A stretch of 64,000 nucleotides of DNA from Emiliania huxleyi CCMP1516 (GCF_000372725.1 NW_005200507.1:125653-189652), one strand, 5' to 3'; shown: positions 20,302-31,038, counted from the stretch's first letter. Notes: a model not told the origin generated them from the sequence alone. Program-made: numbers and translations.

Positions 20302-23300
20302 TCAGCTGGGTCGCGGCATGCCCACGAGCACGGAGTGCTGCCCGCCCGTGCTCGCGTCGAGCACCGCGCGGCTCGCCAGCTCAGGCCCCTCAACCAGCGT
20401 CGGGGCGGTCTCGTCCTCGCCGCGGCCCGTGCAGAGCTGGCCCATGTCGCCGACGCCCCACGCGTACAGGTCGCCTGCACGGAGACCGCCCCGGTGAGAG
20501 GGTGAAGGGGGGGTGGGAGAGAGGGAGGAGGGAGGAGGGGCGCGACTCGCCCGAACCGTGTGTGAGAAGCTGCAACTCGGCGGTATCTCGGCGACATCTC
20601 GGCTACGTCTCGCCCGAGCGCGAGACGACCAGGTTGTGAGAGTGGCCGCACACGATCTTGTGGCCGGCGACGCCGCAGAGCGCCGCCACGAGCGTCGGCG
20701 TCGGCTGCTGCTGGACGCCATCGCCCAAGCCGAGCTGGTGGTTGTCGCCGCGCCCGAAGGCGTAGACATCGCCGCGAGTGGTGAGTGCGAGGGAGTGGTG
20801 CTCGCCTAGCGCGGGGTGTCGGCTCGTGTCACGCCTCTCTGCGCCTGGCGGAGCGGACCAGAGGCCCGAGCTCGCCCCCGGCGAGCATGCAGACGCCGAG
20901 CCCCTGCAGGCCGCCGAGCAGGGTCGGGGTGCTCGTCTTGTTTGGGTCGAGCGAGCCGAGGCCGAGCTGGCCCATGTTGTTGAGGCCGCACGAGTAGACG
21001 TTCTCGCACTCGGTCAGCAGGAAGGTGTGGTACGCGCCTGGCGGAGGGGGGAGGGGGAGAGGGGAGGGGGGCGAGGTCGGGCGAAGGCGGGGCAGGGGAG
21101 GGAAAGGAGGATGCGAAAGGGCGCCTGCAAACGCCGCCTTGATCTGCAGCCGGTCGTCGAATTTAAACTCCTCCGCCTGCCGCTCGGAGATGGCCGCCTG
21201 CGGGCGCCAGGTCAGCCGGCGCCATGTGGAGGCTCGCCCCAGATCTCGTCCAGATCTCATCCACATCTCGGCTGTGTCTCGGCCGTGTCTCTGCTGTGTC
21301 TCCCCATATCTCGCACCCGGTGCTCGAGGTACAGCGTCGCCGCCTCAGTCTCCCCATATCTCCCCATATCTCCCCATATCTCGCACCCGGTGCTCGAGGT
21401 ACAGCGTCGCCGCCTCAGTCTCCCCATATCTCCCCATATCTCCCCATATCTCGCACCCGGTGCTCGAGGTACAGCGTCGCCGCCTCAGTCGCGTCCCACG
21501 CCGCGTCCTCCTTGAGCCGCGCCTTGACCCAATCGCGAAAGTTCTCGTTGAGCACCTACAGAGCGAGCCAGCGCCGCGTCCGGCGGTGCCGCGTCTCGCT
21601 CGGCGAGGGGCGGCGGCGTGTGGCTGCCCTCGCGTGCCGCTCGTACAGGCTGGTGCCGGGAGGGGCGGGCAGCCGCAGCGAGCGAGGCGCGCCCGGCGCA
21701 GTGAACTTCTTCTTGTCCGCCTTCTCGGTCGGCCACTCCTCCTCGTGCATCGCCTGGCCGCTCTCGTTGCAGCCCCACGCGTACACCTGGCGGACGGCGG
21801 CTCGCGGCTCGCGGCTCGCGGCTCGCGGCTCGTGGCTCGCGGGTCGTGGTTCGCGGGTCGTGGTGTGCGGAAAGAGGTTGTTGTGCGGCCCGCGCCACTG
21901 CTCTGTGGCCTGCTGCTGCTGGCTGCTCTGCTGCTGGCTGCTCTGCCCCTGCCTGCTCTGCTGCTGGCTGCTCTGCTGCTGGCTGCTCTGCTGCTGGCTG
22001 CTCTGGCTTCCTAGGGCCGCCGCGCGCCTCGTACCCGTCCGCAGACACGACGACCGTGTGGTCGGTGCCCGAGGCGATGGCGCGCGCAGTCACGCCGGGA
22101 AGGACGCGCCGCGGCTGGTCGGCCTACTCCACCTCGCAAGCAAGCTCACCCCTCGGCCCAAGGGCAGGGGGCGGGCAAAGGGTGCCCTGCCCGCCTTTGC
22201 GAGGTCGGGGGAGTAGCCGATGTACCCGTTCGAGTCCTTGTAGGTGCCCCAGGTGAAGACGCGGCCGTCCCGCGCCAGGGCGGCCGAGTGGTTGTCGCCG
22301 CAAGTCACACTCTTCACCGGCACGCCTGGGGTTAGGGTTAGGGTTAGGGTCAGGGTTAGGGTCAGGGTCAGGGTTAGGGTTGGCAAGTCACCACTCTTCA
22401 CCGGCACGCCTGGCCGACCACACACCGGGACGCGTCACCAGCCTCCCCTCCCCTCCCCCCTCCCCCCCCTCCCTCCCGCCACCTGCTAGCTCGCCACCGA
22501 CCTCGCGCGGCTCCGCCTCCTCGCCCGGCCTGCCGAGCACCTCGTCGTCGTTGCAGCCCCACGACCAGAGCCGCCCGTCCAGCCCGAGCGCGATGCTGTG
22601 CAGCCCTCCGCACGCCACCTGAGGCAACGAGCACGCCGGGGCTTCGCGGCAGCCAGGCAGCGCACACCAAACCGCACGCGCGCAAGCCACACTGCGCGCC
22701 ACACTCCACGCCACACTCCACGCCACACTGCACGCCACACTGCACGCCACACCGCCACCGGAAGTCCCGTCCCGCAGGCGCACGCCGACGGACTCCTACC
22801 CCGGGCCCACCCCACCTGGCAGATCTGCGCCGCCGCGATCGGCAGCAGCAGCAGCTTCACGCTATCGCGCTTGCCCTCGTCGCCAAATCCCAGTTGCCCG
22901 CAGTCCCCGTTTCCGGCGATCAGCAGCTCGCCGCTCTCGTTCCCCGTCCGCACGAGCGCGTTGGTGCGGCCGCGCTTGGCGACTGAGGCCGGCGCCTCCT
23001 CCGCGGGGCGCTTGGACCGTGCCGTCGCCGTCGCCGCCGCCGCTGGTGCTGCTGCGGGCGCTGCCGCGCCTCCGCCAAAGACAAAACCACCGCCGCCGTT
23101 GGCCGCTGCAGGAGCGCCGCCACCAAACGTGAACCCGCCGCCGCTGCTGGCGGGCGCACCGCCAAACTGGAAGCCGCCGCTGCCTGCGGAGGAGGGCGCA
23201 CCACCAAACGTGCAGCCGCCGCCTCCGCCAGCTGGAGCTCCGCCGAATTGGAAGCCGCCGCTGCCGCCGCTGCTGCCGCCGCCGCCAGCGAACGCGGCGG

Positions 23301-23689
23301 CAAAGGGGCTCGGCGCGGGAGCAGCGTCGGGATCGACTATGTTGCCCTGCGCGTCCAGCTTGTGGTGCTTCGTGCCCTTCTCCACCTGCATAGGGCAGCG
23401 CGTCGACGGCTGAGTGGCGGGCGTGCACGGGAGTGCGGGCGGAGCGTGCGTGCACCATGATGGTCTCGCCGGTCGACTCGTCGATGCGCTCCTCATACTT
23501 GTCCTTGAACAGGTCGCCCCAGCCGGACATCGGGGGCAGAGACCCAGCCGGCAGCCCGGTGGGTCCCCGCGCAGCGGAGACACGAAGCCGCGCAGGCGAA
23601 GCAAGAAACGCGGCGGCATTCTTCTCCACGGAAGGCGTGTTGTCGGCGCTCGCAATCTGTGGGTTCTCGCTGAGTGTTATCTGTGACAT
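20302..23689 (-). CDS. RCC1-repeat protein with FG-repeat N-terminus (candidate Ran GEF)
   Basis: Start MSQITLSENPQIAS. Exon 1 (23689-23456) ends in DKYEERIDESTGETIM. A 70-nt intron (23386-23455) joins it in phase 0 to VEKGTKHHKLDAQG. Next comes a Gly-rich tract with five FG-type motifs (FQFGG, CTFGG, FQFGG, FTFGG, FVFGG), a bipartite NLS (KRPAEEAPASVAKRGR), and RCC1 blades in order: GELLIAGNGDCGQLGFGD, VACGGLHSIALGLDGRLWSW, VTCGDNHSAALARDG, ASGTDHTVVVSADG, VYAWGCNESGQAM, a charged insert (VLNENFRDWVKARLKED), NVYSCGLNNMGQLGLG, HSHNLVVS and GDLYAWGVGDMGQL, ending VGMPRPS. RCC1 family members can act as chromatin-bound Ran nucleotide-exchange factors. FG motifs normally belong to nucleoporins. 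The introns carry a triplicated 70-bp exon edge and a telomere-like tract. Some exon borders are approximate. Confidence 0.85.
21311..21490. repeat. 70-bp tandem triplication of an exon end plus splice donor (RCC1 gene)
   Basis: The block TCGCACCCGGTGCTCGAGGT onward (minus strand EAATLYLEHR then GTGCGAGATATGGGG) starts at 21311, 21381 and 21451, exactly 70 bp apart. Each copy holds the same coding end, the same GTGCGAG donor and three GAGATATGGG decamers. Confidence 0.95.
22329..22383. repeat. Interstitial telomere-like tract (TTAGGG with TCAGGG variants)
   Basis: About nine hexamers, TTAGGG and TCAGGG, bracketed by a direct duplication of the exon edge (TCTTCACCGGCACGCCTGG at 22311 and 22395). 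The reading frame of the RCC1 exon stays open through it (TLTLTL on the minus strand). Confidence 0.95.
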
Positions 23690-24675
23690 CTGGACACATG
23701 GCCTGCAGATTTAGATCTAGCCCTCTGGGTATCATCTTAGTCGCCGCCACACCCACGAAGAACTCTCCACAAACATGAGCGAATTTTTATTTCTATCGAC
23801 CGACAAAGGAGAGCAGGAGGTGAAAGGAGGTCAGCACAACTTCCAAGGACGCACGAGCGAGAAGCACAGCAGAGCAGACAGATGACGATCACCACCCAGC
23901 GCACGACCGCCAACTCTCCGGCGCAGGCCGCGAAGAACCGAGTCCGGGGGCCGACGGTCGCGGCGCGCCGGCGCGGCGCAGTGGACGCAGCCCGGTTCGC
24001 AGCTTCGCGAGCTACGGGGGTGGCCACGGCACGGCCCGGTGGCCGCCCCCGCAATGAGGCCAAGCGGTGGGCATCCGGCAAAAGCCGCAAGACGGGATTC
24101 GCGAAGGCGCGGGCCACTTTCCGCGGCGGAGGCCGCGGAAGCGTGGCGGCTGCGGAGAGGCACGACAGCATGATGACAAAAGCACGCTGGCGGGGCACCG
24201 AGGCAATCGCAAGGGAGACCCCAGCGGGCTCTTTGTCGGTCGCATCGATGCCGCAACGCAAGGACTACACCAACGACGCCGAGCACCACGGCAAGTTCCA
24301 GGTGTGGCTCCAGGCAGGCAGCTTCCAAGGCAAGGCGCGTGATGGTGCGGCGGTGCGGGCAGAGCACGCCGCTTCCTTAGGCTCACACGTGTGGTTAATA
24401 AAACGGACACCTCTACTAAATAAAACGGACACACCAAAAATAAATACAACGGACATCCCAAGCTAGGGCTGGGTGGAGGACAGACACGTCCCCACCTTTG
24501 CAGGATTTTGCAAAAGCGAGGGGGGAGGGCGCATCGCCGCGCGGAGAGGGCTGGGCACAGGGGATAAATAAAAACGACCCTCATTTTTATTTCTATCGGC
24601 CGACTCGCCGAGGACTGCCCGACCATCGGGGCTTGTCAAAGGTTTCACACGAGCCCGGCGCCAGCGGCGGCCACC
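23690..24675. other. Intergenic region between RCC1 and lipoyl-KGD4 genes
   Basis: The two flanking genes are divergent. A plus-strand frame at 23882-24466 (194 codons, rich in Arg and Ala) has no recognisable domain, and equally long frames oppose it, so I do not call it a gene. A reverse-orientation copy of dispersed repeat E (GTCCGTTTTATTTA-type end) lies at about 24413-24507. Confidence 0.45.
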
Positions 24676-25411
24676 ATGCTTGCGCGGGCGGTTCGCGCGC
24701 CGGCAGCGCGGCTGGCGCCGCGCTGGTGCCGTCAAATGGCTGTGCAAAAGTTCCCTGTGCCGGAGATGGGCGACTCGATCAGCGAGGGCACCGTGCTCGA
24801 GCTGAGCAAACAGGTCGGTGACTATGTTGCTTTGGAGGAGGTCCTTGTGGTGGTGGAGACGGACAAGGTGACGGTGGACGTGCGGTCCCCGGCGGCTGGC
24901 ACGATCACGAAATGGTTCGCCAACCCCGACGACACCATCGAGGTCGGCAGCGACTTGATTGAGGCTCGCCCGCCCGGCCCTCGCTCCACAACCTCTGCCC
25001 CGGCCCACACCACGGATGAGCCCCTTGACCCACCCACCCCGCCCCCAGATTGACGTCGGCGTCGGCGAGCCTGCACCTGGCGCCGCACCGCCCCCCGCGC
25101 CGGCGGCTGCCGCGCCGGCGGCGCCTCCCGCCGCGGCAGCTGCGCCTGCACCGCCGCCTCCAGCGCCGGCGGGGGGCCGGATCCACCCGGGCGGCGCGCC
25201 GTCCCTGATCCGCTTCCGCTCGCAGGGTGGACCTGCGGCCGCTGCCGCGCCCGCCGGTGCGCCGAAAATGGGCGCTCCTCCTGTCGGAGTGAGCGTCGAC
25301 GAGCTCCCGGCGCGCTTCCGGCGGGCGCCGATGAGCGAAGATGAGATGGAGGCAGTCATGTCGGGGGGGGCTTCGGTCTCCGACTGGGCGTGGGTCAAGA
25401 TCCGCTGGTGA
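24676..25411 (+). CDS. Mitochondrial lipoyl domain fused to KGD4/MRPS36-like E3 adaptor (2-oxoglutarate dehydrogenase complex)
   Basis: Two exons, 24676-24963 and 25049-25411, joined in phase 0 across an 85-nt GC-AG intron (GAG|GC...CCCAG|ATT), give 216 residues. The start MLARAVRAPAARLAPRWCRQ is an Arg-rich mitochondrial presequence. Residues about 24-100 are a lipoyl domain of the E2o type (FPVPEMGDSISEGTVLE) with the lipoylated Lys in VETDKVTVDVRSP. After an Ala/Pro linker comes a segment matching the Kgd4-YMR31 family: APSLIRFRSQGG, then DELPARFRRAPMSEDEMEAV followed by MSGGAS. KGD4/MRPS36 recruits E3 to E2o cores that lack a subunit-binding domain. The E2 catalytic domain is absent here and is not visible in the next 600 bp. 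The frame stops at TGG TGA, but GTGAGT at 25408 is also a strong donor, so a small further exon is possible. Confidence 0.8.
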
Positions 25412-26956
25412 GTCGCGCTCTCTGGCGGGGCGAGGGGCTTGGCAGGCGCGAGGCGGCCGGCGGGAGAGGCCGCCCGCACGAGGGAGGGGCCGCCTGCGGG
25501 AGGGGGACGCCTCGCCGACAGCCTCCCGGGGCGGCGGCGAGACCTCCGTGCGGCAGGGCGGGGAGGGGGCGGAGGGGAGAGGGGGGGGGGCGAGCGTAGA
25601 CGCACATGGTGGCGTGCGGGGGCTGGGCGGTCGGTCGGGCGGGGCGTGTTGACTGTGTGTGTGCGAGTGCCTGCCTCGGGCCCGCCCCCTCGTGAGTCGG
25701 GAGGGGCGAGCCGTGGCATTCGGCTGCGGCGCTCCTCGAGGCGCCGTCCCCGGCAATGAGGCCCTGGAGGTGCAGAGGCCGGGCGGCGGCTGTCCAGCTT
25801 TGGTTCGCGGGTTTGATGGCGGGTGTGGCGCGGGCCTCGTCCGCTCTGTCCCAGGCGGGGCAGTGCGGGGTGCGCGCCGCCGGAGCCTGCGAACGGAGAT
25901 CTCTCTCCATACAGTAGACGTCGAGTCGTTGTTTTCTCTACTCCGCCGCTTGCCCCAAACCGAAAGGCGGAGGCGGAGGCAGCCTGGCTGGCTGGCACCG
26001 GATGTGGGATGTCAGTGAGAGCAGAGAGAGATAAAAAATGTGGCTAAATGGGTTGGGTCCAAACGTTAAGAGCTGAACAGTGTTGCTAGTGTTAACAGTA
26101 ACAACAGAACAACAGTGGGGCTCCCCAACAACAGTAGCTAACGTTAGGCCGGCTGAACAACAGTAAGGAAGGCCTGGCAGTGACCCACACGATGATCTCC
26201 AGCGTCCCAGTGCGGGTGTAATACCCGAAAATACCCGCGGGAAAACCCAGGTATTTTCGGGTTTTACCCGGGTTTTTTGGCATTTTCTGCTTGCTGACCA
26301 CTGAACAACAGTAACAACAGTAACAAACAGTAACAGCTTGGGCTGGGGAGAACAAAGTGTTGAACAACGTTGAGGATTTCAGCCAACAATAGTGCAACTG
26401 TTAGGCCCAAAGTTAACGTTTGACAACCCTAGCGCATAAAAAGCTGAGCGAGCGCGCGTCTAGATAAAAAATAAAATCTTTTAGATATGTCGCAAAATCC
26501 ACCTCCGGCCTCCGGGTTCGTAAGAGCTACATACACTGAAAATGTTAGTCGGCATCGAGGCCCACTCAGCGCGAACACGTGGCACAACGGACGAGCTCCC
26601 GGTCGCCGACATGCTCTGTCTGGCTGCGGATCCGGGGTGTGTAACGGGGGAGGGCGGGGGAGGGGGCGGGGAGTGGCGCGGCGCGCGCGGCGACGGGCGC
26701 CGACCGCGACACGCGTCTTTGAGCGGCGAGCGGGGTGGAGCGGGGGTGGGGACGCGCCTCTGGAGACCGAGGCGAGCGAGTGGGGCGGAGACGGAGACAC
26801 ACTCTGAGGGCGGGGCGCGGTGTGGGATTGTGAGAGGAGGCGGCAGTGGGCGGGGCGGCGATCAGCGGCCGGCGGCAGCGGGCGGCGGCGGCCAAGCGCG
26901 ACGCGCACCAGCTCAAGGCGTCGCGCGAAGGTCGGTTGTTCGTCGTCCCTATCTGG
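25412..26956. other. Gene-free interval
   Basis: GC-rich and G-tract-rich to about 26010, with no E2 catalytic domain in any frame. It is then locally AT-richer (26030-26480) with repeated AACAACAGTAAC words and a palindromic zone of ACCCGAAAATACCCG type (26220-26275) that echoes words in dispersed element A. No gene supported. Confidence 0.45.
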
Positions 26957-27369
26957 GCCTGTACATACTTTTCCGACAAACAAAAAGGAAAACAGAGGGG
27001 CCCCAGCACTTTGCGTTTCCGGAAATTTCCAGGGAAAACAGAGGGTGTTTGGTGCTCCATTCTGGAAACTCGCGAGTTTCCCTGAGTCTGAGAGCTGGTC
27101 TGATGGGGCAAAATCTGAGGCAAAATTGCCGGCAACATCCCGGGCTTTTTCCATACCCGGGTTTTTCAGGTATACCCGCAAAATACCCGGTATTTTGCCG
27201 ATTTGGCTGATTTTGCTTTTTGGGCCCAAGGCCAAGCAGCCTCAGACTCGGCTCAGAGCCCGGAAAATTTGATGGTTTCCCCGGGAAAATAGAGAGGAAA
27301 AGAGAGGGTGCTGTAGAGAAAAAAGGAAAGGAAAAGAGACGGGGTGCGAGAGGAAAAGTATGTACAGCC
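26957..27369 (-). mobile_element. Dispersed element A, copy 2, with terminal inverted repeats
   Basis: About 410 bp, reverse-oriented relative to 17022-17440. Its ends form a 16-bp perfect inverted repeat (CTGTACATACTTTTCC at 26959 and its complement ending at 27367). It is non-coding, so a MITE-like non-autonomous DNA element is likely. Copy 1 at 17 kb has diverged ends. Confidence 0.7.
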
Positions 27370-27375
27370 TAATCC

Positions 27376-27958
27376 CTACCTTCTCCTGGGAAAGTTATTT
27401 AGTACGACCCCGGTTTCGGATATCGGCGAACGATCGGAAGGGTGCCGCCTGCACACAAATGGAGTCCAGCGATGTGGGACCTCAGTCCCAGAAGCTTGGA
27501 GCTTCAGGCCGCGACCACGTGGCTAGGTGGACACTAAAGTGCCATTTTGGCGCCAAATCTTGGCGGGAAATGACACGTGGCTTGGCGGGAGTGTGGTGTG
27601 GCTGCGCTGCTCGACAGCGCTGCTGTTGAGCGCCAGCTGCTGCTCCCTTCAGCCAGACGGCCGGGCCTGCGCAGCACGACCGCTGGCCTTCCTCCTGCAC
27701 CACAGGAGCGCGCCAAGGCGCGCGTCTGGGCAAGCAGTGCGTCTCATCGCGATGCGAGAGTCGACGCTGTGACGCCGCCGCTCGCCGGCTAGAATGACAG
27801 TGGCAGCATTCGAGTACGCGTCGAGCTGTGCGTACCAGCACTTGTATGCGAGCTCATTGTGTCCCTGAGCTGCTGTGGGGTGCGTGGGCTCAGCTGCGGA
27901 GCACGTACTGGGCGGCGGTAGGGGGGTGCTCCTAAATAACTTTCCCAGGAGAAGGTAG
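27376..27958. mobile_element. Element B: 583-bp non-autonomous element with 27-bp terminal inverted repeats
   Basis: Perfect 27-bp inverted repeats at 27376-27402 (CTACCTTCTCCTGGGAAAGT onward) and 27932-27958. It begins six bases after the end of element A. The interior has no transposase, only short overlapping frames. Confidence 0.75.
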
Positions 27959-28245
27959 AGAGTGTTGTGTTGTGTTGTTGTTTTGTAATCCCTATCGTGG
28001 CACACGACTCACGAGGGAGGGAGGGAGTGAGCGGCGGTCGACCTCTCGGGACTCGGCGCCGACAGCGCATGCGAGTTGAGTGGACGGGCGGGCGGAGGGC
28101 GGAGTGGGCGTTACCCTGTGTGACAAGCTGACAACACGCGGTCCAGACTTCACAAAGTGGTACCGCCTGTGCCTGTGCACCCCCCCGCCGGAACGCCGCG
28201 GACCAGCAGATTTGTCCACCTTGCTGGCGCTCGCTGGCTCCTAGC

Positions 28246-31038
28246 ATGGGCGCTGCGTGCAGCTGCTCGTCCCGGCAGGAGGGGTCGTCCGACGACACGC
28301 CGACGCCCTCGCCGCCGCTATCCACCGCCATAGCCTCCCCGGCTGAGCCGGTGCCGTCGGAGCACGAGACGGTGCACGAGGCGCAGCCAGACGTCGAGAG
28401 CGCCGAGGGCCACGGAGAGACTGCGTCCAGCGCTTCCGCGGCAGAGGCTGCGGAGCCCGCGACCGACGTGATGACGGCGCGCGGGATGGTGCCAGCGGCA
28501 GCCGCGCCCGAGCCTGCATGCGCTGCTGCGCCTGAGCCGCCGCCCGAGCCGCCGACGGTCCTGGAATGGTTGCAGAGCTTCCGCGCCCTGAACTGCATAC
28601 CAGGGTTCGCGACGCCCGCGCCCTGCTTGGATCGGTGCTCGAAGCGCGACTCGGGCGCCGCCACGGACGCCGCTGCAGCCGAGCGGGATCTTCCAGCAGA
28701 GACTGCCCCGCCGCCGGCCGCGCCAGCGGCTGCTCCCTGCGAAGGAACGGGCGAGCCGGTCCTCGTCCTGCCTCCGAGGGAGGAGCAGCTGCTGAGCACT
28801 CGGTCCGAGTCGGAGAGGGAGTCGCCGCCCGGCGCGCGGCGAAGCGAGGTGTCGCCCTCGTGCCGCGCGTCGCAGCACAAGGGGTCGGACCGGCAGTCGA
28901 GGCGCGTGGCCGGAGACAAGAGCACAGCGCACAGCAGCAGCAGCGGCGGAGGGAAGAAGGGGCGGCGGCGGTTGAGCGGCGTCCAGGCCACGCGCGATCC
29001 GACGGAGCCGCCGAAGCGAAGCGACCTCCTCGCCGAAGAGAAGGCACTATGTACAACCGATACACCCGCTCCTCCCTCCCCCCGTGCCGAGGAGCATGCT
29101 CCGGCCTCGTGACTGCCTCTCGGCGGACTACTCTCGGCTGAACTAGCGCCCGCTCTCCCACCCCTTGTGCACACGCCGCAGCACTCCGGCGCGCTCCGAC
29201 GCCTCCCTTCCCGACCCCCCCCCCCCCTTCCGGCGCAGGTCAAGGGCTTCGTCCCGCGCGAAGAGTGGCTCCCCTTCTCCGAGCCGGAGCTGCAGGTCCT
29301 CGCCACTGTCCGCCGCTGGCTCGGCGCCGCCCGCTTCGACGCGGTGCCGCTCTCGACTCGCCTGGCTCTGAGTGCAGAGGTCCTCTTCACACCCCTCTCT
29401 CTGTGAGCAGGTCCCGCTCGACTTGCTCGTCTGCTTCGTGCGCGGGTACGCGTACCGCAAGGACTGGGCGGAGACGGTCTACGTCGAGCTCTCCGAGGCG
29501 CGAGACACATCTCTCCCCCACCTCTCCCCCACCTCTCCCCCACCTCTCCCTCATCTCCCCCCCATCTCCCCCTCCTGCACCCTCCCCCTCCCCCTCCCCC
29601 CCCTGCAGGCCCTCGAGTGGCGCGAGAGGGCGAGCGCAGACTCGGTGCTCGAGATTACACGAGATTACACGAGATTACCCGAGATTGTGATGAGATGCGC
29701 AGGCTCGGTGCTACCCTCGCCTCCCGCAGACCACGGCAGGCACCCTCCCTCCACCCTCCCTCCCTCCCTCCCTCCCTCCCTCCCTCCCTCCCTCCACCCT
29801 CCTTAGGACCCTCCCTAGGACCCTCCCTAGGACCCTCCGATGACCCTCCGATGACCCTTCCCCCCCCCCCCCTCTCCCTCCCAGGTGCTCGACTCCCCTC
29901 CCGCGGACCGCCCGCTCTTCGAGCAGCTCTACCAGAGCGGGCCGGTCGGGCGAGACAAGCAGGGGCACATCGTCGAGCTGATGCGGCTCGGCCGGCTCAA
30001 GGTGAGACGGGCCGCACCTCGGCTGCACCTCGGCTGCACCTCGGCTGCACCTCGGCTGCACCTCGGCTATGGCTCGGCCGGCTCAACGCACCCCCTCCCT
30101 CCCACCGCTTCTCCCACCGCTCCAAGCGCCCGCCCTCTCCCCCCCCCTCCCTCCCCCTCCTCGAGGTATCCAAGCTCTTCAAGAGCTAGAGGTGTGAAGA
30201 GACGCTGTTCACACCCCCTCCCTCCCCCTCCTACAGGTATCCAAGCTCTTCAAGAGCTTCGAGCTCGACGCGATCATCACGCAGGCGCCTGGGAGGAGGA
30301 GAGGCGTGATCAGAGGAGAGGCAGTGAGAGGAGGAGAGGCAGTGACCAGAGGAGAGACAGCACACCCGCTGCGCCGGAGGGAACGAAAGGAGATTCGCTC
30401 GCCGCCGGGCCGCCACCGCTGCGCTACACTCGCCCGCCCTCTGTGCGCCACCCGCCCGCCTCCCCGCCTCCTCGCCTCTCTCAGGTCACCTACGCCGCCG
30501 AGGCGAAGCGCGCGTGCAACATCGCAAACTGCGGCGCGCTGGGCAAGCGGACGTACAAGACGGTGGTCGTGATCGACTGCGCAGGCAGTAGCTGGCCGAG
30601 GACGTGTCCAGGACGTGTCCAGGCCACGTGCGTGACGCGTCTCAGACATGTGCCCGCGTAGGCCTCAACTCGGACCACCTGACGAAGGAATTCCGCGTGC
30701 TGCTCAAGAAGACGGCCGAGGTGCTGTCCGGACACTACCCGGAGACGATGCACAAGACGTACATCATCAACGGTCCGCTCATCGTGCGCGCCGCGTGGAA
30801 CGTGTCGCGCCACATGATGCACCCCATCTCTGCCGCGAAGTTCTCCATCCTCGGCTCCGACTGGAAGAAGGTCTTCGACCGGGACGGCGTCGTGCTCGAC
30901 GGCAACGCGCTCCCCGCATCCATCAGCTGGAGCGAGGCTGTCGGCGAGCTCGCCGACGGCGGCGCGGCGAGGCGCCGCGGCTGGGCCCCTCCCGCCGACC
31001 TCGCAAACCTCGCGGCCCTCGCGGCCGTCGCGGAGTAG
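28246..31038 (+). CDS. SEC14-like CRAL-TRIO lipid-transfer protein
   Basis: The C-terminal exons clearly encode CRAL-TRIO_N plus CRAL-TRIO: VKGFVPREEW (from 29239), VPLDLLVCFVRGYAYRKDWA (from 29411), ALEWRERASADS (29609), VLDSPPADRPLFEQLYQSG (29885), VSKLFKSFELDAIITQ (30237), VTYAAEAKRACN then KTVVVIDCAG (30485), and a last exon with YPETMHKTYIINGPLIVRAA through FSILGSDW to a stop at 31038. The 288-codon exon at 28246 starts MGAACSCSS, a good N-myristoylation plus palmitoylation signal, and is Ser/Pro/Glu-rich. It is in line and on the same strand, but its junction to 29239 is inferred. The family binds phosphatidylinositol or similar lipids. Introns carry duplicated exon edges; the one at 29380-29410 would be only 31 nt. 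Confidence 0.78.
29645..29884. repeat. Intron with GAGATTACAC decamers and duplicated exon edge
   Basis: GTGCTCGAG at the donor side (29645) matches GTGCTCGAC at the next exon start (29885). GCGCAGACTCGGTGCT at the exon end recurs at 29697, after three to four GAGATTACAC units. A CCCT-rich tract (29740-29800) and repeated TAGGACCCTCCC units complete the intron. Confidence 0.8.
30166..30259 (+). repeat. 71-bp duplication of an exon start (SEC14 gene)
   Basis: GTATCCAAGCTCTTCAAGAG lies at 30166 and again at 30237, exactly 71 bp apart. Only the second continues into coding sequence (VSKLFKSFELDA). Confidence 0.95.

Noticed and set aside
23882-24466. A 194-codon plus-strand frame upstream of the lipoyl-KGD4 gene
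   Set aside because: Arg/Ala-rich, no domain, opposed by equally long frames, and its end lies in a dispersed repeat.
25412-26018. Possible E2 catalytic domain exons downstream of the lipoyl-KGD4 exons
   Set aside because: I read all three plus frames and found no E2 acyltransferase motif; the frames are Gly/Arg-rich noise.
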